Origin: Streptomyces flaveolus | Lineage (GTDB): Bacteria > Actinomycetota > Actinomycetes > Streptomycetales > Streptomycetaceae | Length of the DNA stretch: 64,000 nucleotides | Direction of reading: 5' to 3' | Assembly: GCF_014648815.1 (NCBI RefSeq) | Contig: NZ_BMRV01000017.1 | Coordinates: forward strand, 1-64,000 | Shown here: one piece after another, positions 50,654 to 57,807 of the stretch | Numbering within the stretch: position 1 is the stretch's first letter | Layout of the letters: each line of letters opens with the position of its first letter | Position numbers and translations under genes: made by a program | The notes under the pieces: generated by a model | Seen by the model: only the letters and a program-made list of their open reading frames with translations | What the model was told of the DNA's origin: nothing | Database searches by the model: none

Positions 50654-50673
50654 GACAGGTAGTTCAGTAACGA
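50654..50673. promoter_or_regulatory. GACAGG-N8-TAACGA motif upstream of the MFS gene
   Basis: This spaced motif recurs with identical halves and identical spacing at 52810-52829, upstream of the acyl-CoA ligase and TetR genes. Here TGGACA could be a -35 with TAGCAA 17 bases on as -10. A common regulator, probably the TetR protein at 52131-52727, is suggested. Confidence 0.55.
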
Positions 50674-50694
50674 GTAGCAAGCCATGGAGCCGCT

Positions 50695-52038
50695 GTGGTC
50701 GTCCGTCCCCTCCCGTCCCGACGCTCCTCGCCCGAACAGGCCCTGGAGCCACCGCCGTTCGACCGGCCGCGCGCCTGGCTGATCCTCGTGATGGTCGTCG
50801 TCTTCATGATGGTCAACTACGCGGACAAGTCCGTCCTGGGTCTCGCAGCCGTACCCCTCATGGACGAACTGGGCATGGACAAGAGCACCTACGGGCTCGT
50901 CTCCAGCGCGTTCTACGTGCTGTTCAGCGTGTCCGGCCTGGTGGTCGGCCTCCTGTCGGCCCGGTGGTCGACGCGCACCCTGCTGCTCGCCATGGCCGCC
51001 CTGTGGGCCGTCGCCCAGTTGCCGGTCCTGGTCGCGACCGTGCCGGCGCTGATCGCGGGACGGCTGCTGCTGGGGGCCGCGGAAGGGCCGGCCGCCTCGA
51101 TGTCGATGCACGCCCTCTACGCGTGGTTCCCGCCGGACAGGCGCGGGATGCCCTCGGCCCTGCAGATCGGCGGCGCGGCCCTCGGCACGGCCGTCTCGGC
51201 TCCCGTACTGACGTGGTTCATCGTGCACCTGGGCTGGCGCTCGGCCTTCATCGCCCTGGCGATCACCAGTGCCACCTGGTGCGTCGTCTGGTACGCCGTC
51301 GGCAAGGACGGTCCCTACGGCGGGGCGGCGCCGGAGCCGCGGTCGGCCCCGAAGCCCTCCGCCACGGACGACGCCCGGCCCCCGGCGGCGGCCCCGCCCC
51401 CGCTGTGGCGGCTGCTGCTCAGCGGCACCGTCGTGGGCGGTGTCCTCAGTGCCTTCGGCTCGCACTGGGCGCTCGCGCTGTCCAACGCCTGGCTGCCGGT
51501 CTACCTCCAGACCGAGCTCGGCTTCGGCGCGACGGGCGCGTCGGCCGCCATCAGTGCCGTGTCGGTGCTGAGCCTGCTCCTGCTGCTGACCGTGCCGGCG
51601 CTCGTCGACCGGCGCAAGCGGCGGGGCCGCGCGGGGCGGGCCACCGACGGTCTCGCCCAGGGCCTGGCGGTGCTGGTCTCCGGCGCGGCGCTCGTCCTGC
51701 TGCCCCTCGCGGACCAGCGACCGCTGCAACTGGCCCTGATCGCCGTGGCGTTCGGCTGCCACTCGGTCGCGCTGCCCCTGCACTACGTCACCACGGCGGC
51801 CGTCGTGCCCGCCGCCAGGCGCGGTGCGGTCTTCGGGGTGGTCGCGGCGACCGGCACCCTGCCCGGCATGTTCGTGCCCTTCCTCACCGGCCGCATGGTG
51901 GACGGCGCGGCCTCCGAGACCGCGGGGTATTCGGCGGCCTTCCTGCTGACCGCGGCCGTGCTGACCGCGTGCGGTGTGGCGGCCATGGCGATGATCCGCC
52001 CGGCACGGGACGCGCGGGCCTTCGGCGGGGAGGGCTGA
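50695..52038 (+). CDS. MFS transporter (anion:cation symporter-like)
   Basis: A 447-residue permease with 12 hydrophobic segments in two halves split by a Pro/Ala-rich loop (about 205-235). The GTG at 50695 follows GGAG by five bases. MMVNYADKSVLGLAAVPLMD at helix 1 and the RSAFIALAITSATWC region fit the anion:cation symporter branch, which carries organic anions. It heads a group with sulfatase, acyl-CoA ligase and acyl-CoA dehydrogenase genes and is a fair candidate importer for an organic sulfate or acid. Confidence 0.8.
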   Translation: MVVRPLPSRRSSPEQALEPPPFDRPRAWLILVMVVVFMMVNYADKSVLGLAAVPLMDELGMDKSTYGLVSSAFYVLFSVSGLVVGLLSARWSTRTLLLAMAALWAVAQLPVLVATVPALIAGRLLLGAAEGPAASMSMHALYAWFPPDRRGMPSALQIGGAALGTAVSAPVLTWFIVHLGWRSAFIALAITSATWCVVWYAVGKDGPYGGAAPEPRSAPKPSATDDARPPAAAPPPLWRLLLSGTVVGGVLSAFGSHWALALSNAWLPVYLQTELGFGATGASAAISAVSVLSLLLLLTVPALVDRRKRRGRAGRATDGLAQGLAVLVSGAALVLLPLADQRPLQLALIAVAFGCHSVALPLHYVTTAAVVPAARRGAVFGVVAATGTLPGMFVPFLTGRMVDGAASETAGYSAAFLLTAAVLTACGVAAMAMIRPARDARAFGGEG

Positions 52039-52084
52039 GCGGGCGGCGGCGAGGAGGCCTGACGGTGCCGGGCCGGAGCCGCCT

Positions 52085-52139
52085 CAGGCCGCCCCCGCCC
52101 AGGCCGCCCCCGTCTCGGGCCGCCCCCGTCTCAGGCCGG
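52085..52139. repeat. imperfect tandem repeat, about 16-bp unit
   Basis: Three and a bit copies of a CAGGCCGCCCCCGTCT-like unit fill the gap between the MFS gene and the convergent TetR gene, running into the TetR stop codon. It could vary in copy number. Confidence 0.7.
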
Positions 52140-52727
52140 CCGGTCGAAGCCCGTGGCCCAGTAGCGGCCGCGCAGGGCGAGGTCGAGGAGCATGCGGACG
52201 ACCTCCTCGGCCGGCATCGGGGGGGCCTCGTGCTCGACCCACCACTGGAGCACCGACACCTGCTCGCCGACCCAGACCCGGGCCAGCAGTTCCGCGTCGA
52301 TGCGCGGCTTGACGTCGTTGCGCTCGGACCGCCCGCGGAACTCCTCGGCGGCGACCCGCGCGCACGCCTCCGTGAACATCCGCAGCGGCTTGCCGTCCCC
52401 CTCGCCCCGCAGCACGATCCGGTACAGGTCGCGCTCCTGCCGGGCGTGGCGCAGCATCTCCAGCACCGGCTTGCCGGTGAAGCCCACGGCGTTCTCCGTC
52501 ACCACCGGCCGCAGCCGTTCGTCGAGTTCGTCGAGCAGATCGCGGGTGACCCGGGCGAACAACTCGTCCTTGTCGCGGAAGTGGCTGTAGAAGGTCGCGC
52601 GCGCCACGTCCGCGCGCTGGGTGATGTCCTCGACGCTCAGCGCCGTGAAGCCCCTCTCCAGCACGAGATGCACCAGGGCGTCGCGCAGTGCCCTGCGTGT
52701 CTTGCGGATGCGTCTGTCCTCGGCCAT
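52131..52727 (-). CDS. TetR-family regulator of the acyl-CoA ligase/sulfatase group
   Basis: A 198-residue TetR regulator. The DNA-binding helices are at about 7-55 (RRALRDALVHLVLERGFTAL, VARATFYSHFRDK). The ligand domain ends with a Trp-rich stretch (VLQWWVEHEAPPM), as in fatty-acid- or CoA-ester-sensing members. It diverges from the acyl-CoA ligase gene across 195 bases that hold the shared motif, so it probably represses that operon and the MFS gene. Confidence 0.85.
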   Translation of the reverse strand: MAEDRRIRKTRRALRDALVHLVLERGFTALSVEDITQRADVARATFYSHFRDKDELFARVTRDLLDELDERLRPVVTENAVGFTGKPVLEMLRHARQERDLYRIVLRGEGDGKPLRMFTEACARVAAEEFRGRSERNDVKPRIDAELLARVWVGEQVSVLQWWVEHEAPPMPAEEVVRMLLDLALRGRYWATGFDRPA

Positions 52728-52807
52728 CCCCGTCGTCCGTCTCCCTAGCCGGTCCCGTGCGGCCCGGCGGCACGTGTCCGCCCGGGCGGCAGTCAGTCTA
52801 CGGACTC

Positions 52808-52836
52808 TTGACAGGCGATGCGTTAACGAACAATCT
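52808..52836 (+). promoter_or_regulatory. promoter of the acyl-CoA ligase operon with shared motif
   Basis: TTGACA at 52808-52813 is a consensus -35, and CAATCT at 52831-52836 is a fair -10 after 17 bases. The spacer contains a CGTTAACG palindrome (52821-52828) and GACAGG-N8-TAACGA (52810-52829), the same motif as upstream of the MFS gene. Binding of the divergent TetR here would block transcription. Confidence 0.6.
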
Positions 52837-52922
52837 GTCTGGAAACATTCAACTCGTTCAGAGGGTGAGGCGTCGACCCGCCCCAGGGCCGCCCATCGCC
52901 CCCACCCGCACAGGAGTCGTCG

Positions 52923-54497
52923 GTGAATCTCGGCATCTACCTCGCCCGCAGCGCCCGTCACTGGCCCGAACACCCCGCACTCGTCTGCCAGGACCGGACC
53001 TGGACCTACGCCCACCTGGAGGAGCGCGCCAACCGACTGGCCTCCGCGCTCGTCCGGCGCGGACTGGGCCCCGACGACGCCGTGGCCTGCCTCGCCTGGA
53101 ACCGGGGCGAGCTCGTCGAGGTCGAGTTCGCCCTGTACAAGGCCGGACTCATCCGGGTCCCGGTCAACGCCCGCCTCGGCCGGGGCGAGATCGAGCACAT
53201 CCTCCGCGACGCCCCCGTACGCGTCCTGGTCTTCGACGAGGCCCACCGAGAGGACGCCCTGGCGGCCCTGGCGGCAGCGGGCACCGACTGCGTGCCGGTC
53301 GCGCTGGACGCCGAGAAGGGGGCGGGCGGGACCGACGGCGACCCCCTGCCCTACGAAGACCTGCTCGCCGAGGGCGACGCCGGGCCCGTGGCCGTCGACG
53401 TCACCGAGGACGCGCCCGCCGTCCTCAACTTCACCTCCGGATCGACGGGTTCGCTCAAGGCGGCGGTGCAGACCTTCGGCAACCGGCTCGCCAACATGCG
53501 CAAGACCCTCATGAACGACGAGTCGCGCCCTCGCCCCGACACCCGCTACCTGGCCTGCGGCCCCATCACGCACGCCACCGGCATGGTTCTGCTGGCCGGC
53601 GTCTTCGGCGGCTCCACCACGCACGTGCTGCCGAGCTGGAGCCCGCAGGCGTTCCTCGACACCGTGGAGCGCGAACGCATCACCGCGACCTTCCTGGTCC
53701 CGGCGATGCTCAACACGGTGCTCGCCCACCCCGGCGCCGGCGACCGCGACCTGTCCAGCCTCACCAGCGTGCGCGTCGGCGGAGCACCCGTCTCCCCGCA
53801 GCGCCTGCGCGACGCCGTCGCCCTGTTCGGCCCCGTCGTCGCCCAGGGCTACGGCCTGGCCGAGACCACCAGCGTGGTCGCCGGCCTGTCCGGCGCCGAC
53901 ATCGCCCGAGCGGTCACCGAGGACCCCGAACTCCTCCAGTCCTGCGGCCGGGCCGCCTACGACACCGAGGTCAGGATTGTCGACGAGCAGGGCAGCCCCC
54001 TCCCGCCCCGCGAGATCGGCGAGATCGTCGTGCGCGGACCCGACTGCGTCAGCCGGTACTGGCGAGCACCGGAACTCTCCGCCCAGACCTTCCGCGACGG
54101 CTGGGTGCACACCGGCGACCTCGCATGGATGCGCGAGGACGGCTATCTGTTCCTCGTCGACCGCAAGAAGGACATGATCATCTCCGGTGGCTTCAACATC
54201 TACAGCACCGAGGTCGAGACCGTCCTGTACGAGCACCCCGCCGTCCAGGAGGCCTGCGTGGTCGGCGTCCCGGACGATAAGTGGGGCGAGGCGGTCAAGG
54301 CCGTCGTCGTGACCCGCCCCGGCACCCAGGTCACCGCCGACGAACTGGCCGACTTCTGCGGCCGGCGGCTGGACCGCTTCAAGAAGCCGCGCTCCGTCGA
54401 CTTCGTCGGCGAACTTCCGCACAACCGCAACGGCAAGCTCGACCGCAAGGCCGTCCGCGAACCGTACTGGGCGCACGCCACCCGCCGCGTGCACTGA
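52923..54497 (+). CDS. AMP-forming acyl-CoA ligase
   Basis: A 524-residue adenylate-forming enzyme that activates a carboxylic acid as its CoA thioester. Motif A3 is NFTSGSTGSLKAAVQTF, A5 is QGYGLAETT, A7 is VHTGDLAW, and the A10 lysine is in NRNGKLDRK. It resembles medium- and long-chain fatty acid or aryl acid ligases. The GTG start at 52923 is the first of the operon; the acyl-CoA dehydrogenase gene follows 29 bases after the stop. Confidence 0.85.
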   Translation: MNLGIYLARSARHWPEHPALVCQDRTWTYAHLEERANRLASALVRRGLGPDDAVACLAWNRGELVEVEFALYKAGLIRVPVNARLGRGEIEHILRDAPVRVLVFDEAHREDALAALAAAGTDCVPVALDAEKGAGGTDGDPLPYEDLLAEGDAGPVAVDVTEDAPAVLNFTSGSTGSLKAAVQTFGNRLANMRKTLMNDESRPRPDTRYLACGPITHATGMVLLAGVFGGSTTHVLPSWSPQAFLDTVERERITATFLVPAMLNTVLAHPGAGDRDLSSLTSVRVGGAPVSPQRLRDAVALFGPVVAQGYGLAETTSVVAGLSGADIARAVTEDPELLQSCGRAAYDTEVRIVDEQGSPLPPREIGEIVVRGPDCVSRYWRAPELSAQTFRDGWVHTGDLAWMREDGYLFLVDRKKDMIISGGFNIYSTEVETVLYEHPAVQEACVVGVPDDKWGEAVKAVVVTRPGTQVTADELADFCGRRLDRFKKPRSVDFVGELPHNRNGKLDRKAVREPYWAHATRRVH

Positions 54498-54526
54498 ACC
54501 GAACCGAAGACCCGGAGCACCCCGCC

Positions 54527-55702
54527 ATGACCTTCTCCTTCCGCCCCGTCCCCGACGAACCCCGGCTCGCCGACCTCGTCACCCGCCTGCGCGCCTACCT
54601 GGACGACGAACTCGCTCAGTACGAAGAGGACAACGGCATCACCCGCACCTCCCGCCTCACCCGCTCCGACCTGGAACCGGTGTGGAAACGTTGCCGGGAA
54701 CTCGGCTTCTACGGCATCCACCTCCCCGAGGAGTACGGCGGCCAGGCCCTGACCTACACCGAACTGGCCGTCCTCAAGGAGGAAGTCGCGGCCAGTGGCC
54801 GCGTCCTCGGCCACAGCGTCCTCGGCGACATGGGCGGCCCGCTGCGCGCCGGTGACATCCTCCGCCACGCCACTCCCCACCAGCTCGACACCTACCTGCT
54901 GCCGCTGGTCCGCGGCGAACGCGCCTGCTGCTTCTCCCTCACCGAGGCGGACGCCGGGTCCGACGTGCGCGCCATGCGCACCACCGCCGTCCGCGACGGC
55001 GACGGCTACCGGCTCACCGGGCACAAGGTGTTCAGCTCCGCCGGGCCCTTCGCCGACTTCGCCATCGTCGTGGCGCGCATGGCGGACACCGAGGAGTCCT
55101 ACTCCGCCTTCCTCGTCGACCTCGACAGTCCCGGCTGCACGGTCACCGAGGGCGCCACCCCCATGTCGGGCGAGCACATCGAGAGCGACATCGTCCTCGA
55201 CGACTGCCGGGTGCCCGTCGCCAACCTGCTGGGGGAGGAGGGCAGGGGCCTGCGCATCGCCCTGGGCCGTGTGACCGTCAACCGCCTCCTGCACTGCCCG
55301 TCGGCCATCGGCGCCGCCCGCCGCGCACTCCAGCTCACCCGGGACCGCACCCTCACCCGCACCGTGAACGGCAAGCCGCTGCTCGCCCTCCAGGCCATCC
55401 AGCACAAGCTCGCCGACATGGCCGCCGACCTCTACGCGGCACGCTCCATGACCTACGCCGCGCTGGCCGCCCTCGACCGCGGCGACGACGTGCGCACCGA
55501 GGCGTTCATGTGCAAGCTCTTCGTCGCCGAGTCGGTCTTCCGGCTCCTCGACGAGGCGGTGCAGATCCACGGCAAGGACGGCCTCACCCAGGGCCACGAG
55601 ATCGAGTACCTCTTCCGCAAGATGCGCATGTTCCGGGTGCTGACCGGCACGTCGGAGATCCAGCGCAACGGCATCGCCAAGGGACTGGCGACCCTCGCCT
55701 GA
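54527..55702 (+). CDS. acyl-CoA dehydrogenase
   Basis: A 391-residue flavin enzyme that oxidises acyl-CoA to enoyl-CoA. Flavin contacts appear in CCFSLTEADAGSDVRAMR and KVFSSAG, and the C-terminal signature VQIHGKDGLTQGHEIEYLFR and RMFRVLTGTSEIQRNGIAK is standard. The base is probably a Glu in the last helix bundle, but I cannot fix its number by eye. The ATG at 54527 follows CGGAG. It lies between ligase and sulfatase in one operon. Confidence 0.85.
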   Translation: MTFSFRPVPDEPRLADLVTRLRAYLDDELAQYEEDNGITRTSRLTRSDLEPVWKRCRELGFYGIHLPEEYGGQALTYTELAVLKEEVAASGRVLGHSVLGDMGGPLRAGDILRHATPHQLDTYLLPLVRGERACCFSLTEADAGSDVRAMRTTAVRDGDGYRLTGHKVFSSAGPFADFAIVVARMADTEESYSAFLVDLDSPGCTVTEGATPMSGEHIESDIVLDDCRVPVANLLGEEGRGLRIALGRVTVNRLLHCPSAIGAARRALQLTRDRTLTRTVNGKPLLALQAIQHKLADMAADLYAARSMTYAALAALDRGDDVRTEAFMCKLFVAESVFRLLDEAVQIHGKDGLTQGHEIEYLFRKMRMFRVLTGTSEIQRNGIAKGLATLA

Positions 55703-55751
55703 CCCGCCCCGCCCGCCGCCCGCCCCGCACCCCCGACCCGAGGAAGACCGC

Positions 55752-57632
55752 ATGCCCGGCACCACACCCGTCCACCACCCGGCCGACGACGACCAGGACC
55801 TCGCCGACGCCGACCGCGGGTTCGTCGCCCGGCTGCGGCCGGGCGTGGTGCGGGACGCGGCCGGCCACACCGTCTGGGACGCGGACGCCTACGCGTTCCT
55901 CGACGGCGACTGCCCGCCCACTGCGAACCCGTCGCTGTGGCGGCAGAGCCGCCTGACCGCCCGCCAGGGCCTGTACGAGGTGGTGCCCGGCGTCTACCAG
56001 GTCCGCGGCCTCGACCTGTCGAACATCACCTTCGTCGAGGGCGACCGGGGCGTCCTGGTGATCGACCCGTTGATCAGCGCCGAGGTCGCGGCCGCGGCCC
56101 TCGCCCTGTACCGGGAGCACCGCGGCGACCGCCCGGTCACCGCCGTCCTCTACACCCACTCGCACATCGACCACTTCGGCGGCGTCCTCGGCGTCGCCGA
56201 CCCCGCGGACGCCGCCGCAGGACGTCTCCCGGTGATCGCACCCGCCGGGTTCCTCGAGCACGCGGCCGGCGAGAACGTCATCACCGGCCCCGCGATGGCC
56301 CGCCGCTCCGTCTACATGTACGGCGCCGCCCTGCCCAAGGGCCCCGAGGGCCAGATCGGCTGCGGACTCGGCCAGACCACCTCCCTGGGGAGCGTCGGCC
56401 TCATCGCCCCCACCCTCGACGTGCACCGCACCGGGCAGAGCGAGACCGTCGACGGCGTCCGCATGGTCTTCCAGCTCACCCCGGGCACCGAGGCACCGGC
56501 GGAGATGAACATCCACTTCCCCGACCTGCGGCTGCTCTGCGTGGCGGAGAACGCCTGCCACACCCTGCACAACGTCCTCACCCTGCGCGGCGCCCTGGTC
56601 CGCGACCCCAGCGCCTGGGCCCGGTACCTCACCGAGACCCTCCGCCTGTTCGCCGACACCACCGATGTCGTCTTCGCCTCCCACCACTGGCCCACCTGGG
56701 GCCAGGACCGCGCCCTGCGCTTCCTGGAGGAGCAGCGCGACGCCTACGCATACCTCCACGACCAGTGCGTGCGCCTCATCAACGCCGGGCACACCGGCGC
56801 CGAGATCGCGGAGCAACTGCGCTTCCCGCCCGCGCTGGAGACCCGCGCGCACATCGGCGGCCACTACGGTTCCCTCAGCCACAACGCCAAGGCCGTCTAC
56901 CAGCGCTACATGGGCTGGTTCGACGGCAACCCCGCTCACCTGTGGCAGCACCCACCGCGCGAAGCCGCCCTGCGCTACACGGAGTTCATGGGCGGCGCGG
57001 ACGCCGTGGTCGCCAAGGCACGCGCGTCCTTCGACCGCGGCGACCTGCGCTGGGTCGCCGAGGTGCTCCACCACGTCCTGTTCGCCGACCCCGGGCACGC
57101 CGAGGCCCGCGCCCTCCAGGCCGACACGTTCGAACGCCTCGGCCACGGCTCCGAGTGCGGCCCCTGGCGCAACTTCTACCTCACCGGCGCCGCCGAACTG
57201 CGCCACGGCGTCCTGCCGGCCCCCGGCCGCGGAGCGTCGTCGGGCATCACCGCCGCGCTGACCGTCGAGCAGATCTTCCAGTCCATGGCCGTTCGCATCG
57301 ACGGGCTCCGCGCCGCCGCGGCCGGACGTCTCCTCCTGCGCTGGGAGATCACCGACGACCACACGCCCAGCCCTTCCGCCGACGTGTGGACGCTGCTGCT
57401 CTCCAACGGCGCCCTCACCCCGATGCCCGGCGGCGCCCCGCGCGGCGAGAGCCCGCACCTCACCCTGAGGCTGACCCGCGCCACCCTCGACGCGGTCGTC
57501 GGCCGCGCCACCACGTTCCCCGAGGCCGTCAGGGACGGCCGGATCACCACGGACGGCGACATCACCGCCCTGATGACCCTGGGCGGCCTGATGGAACGCC
57601 CCGACCCGCGCTTCGCCATCGTCACCCCATGA
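55752..57632 (+). CDS. SdsA/BDS1-type alkyl sulfatase
   Basis: A 626-residue zinc enzyme of the group III sulfatases (SdsA1/BDS1), which cleave primary or secondary alkyl sulfates such as SDS to alcohol and sulfate. The metallo-beta-lactamase core has THSHIDHFGG with His136, His138, Asp140 and His141, more ligands in CVAENACHTLHN and FASHHWPTWG, then a helical dimerisation domain (about 350-490) and an SCP2-like C-terminal domain (about 500-626). No signal peptide is seen, unlike secreted SdsA1, so it may act on imported substrate. GAGGAAG precedes the ATG. Confidence 0.85.
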   Translation: MPGTTPVHHPADDDQDLADADRGFVARLRPGVVRDAAGHTVWDADAYAFLDGDCPPTANPSLWRQSRLTARQGLYEVVPGVYQVRGLDLSNITFVEGDRGVLVIDPLISAEVAAAALALYREHRGDRPVTAVLYTHSHIDHFGGVLGVADPADAAAGRLPVIAPAGFLEHAAGENVITGPAMARRSVYMYGAALPKGPEGQIGCGLGQTTSLGSVGLIAPTLDVHRTGQSETVDGVRMVFQLTPGTEAPAEMNIHFPDLRLLCVAENACHTLHNVLTLRGALVRDPSAWARYLTETLRLFADTTDVVFASHHWPTWGQDRALRFLEEQRDAYAYLHDQCVRLINAGHTGAEIAEQLRFPPALETRAHIGGHYGSLSHNAKAVYQRYMGWFDGNPAHLWQHPPREAALRYTEFMGGADAVVAKARASFDRGDLRWVAEVLHHVLFADPGHAEARALQADTFERLGHGSECGPWRNFYLTGAAELRHGVLPAPGRGASSGITAALTVEQIFQSMAVRIDGLRAAAAGRLLLRWEITDDHTPSPSADVWTLLLSNGALTPMPGGAPRGESPHLTLRLTRATLDAVVGRATTFPEAVRDGRITTDGDITALMTLGGLMERPDPRFAIVTP

Positions 57633-57807
57633 CCCGGTGGACCCGACGGGCCCGGCACCCCGCATCCCCTGGAAGTCCGCCCAAGGGCCTCTGCCGAACC
57701 GCAGGCCCCGTCACCAGCCCGGGCCCTCAACGGATCGCCGGCCCCCTCGCGGCGGACCGGCCCGCCTGACTCCGCCCCGAGGCCCGGAGGTGCCACGGAT
57801 CAGCGGA

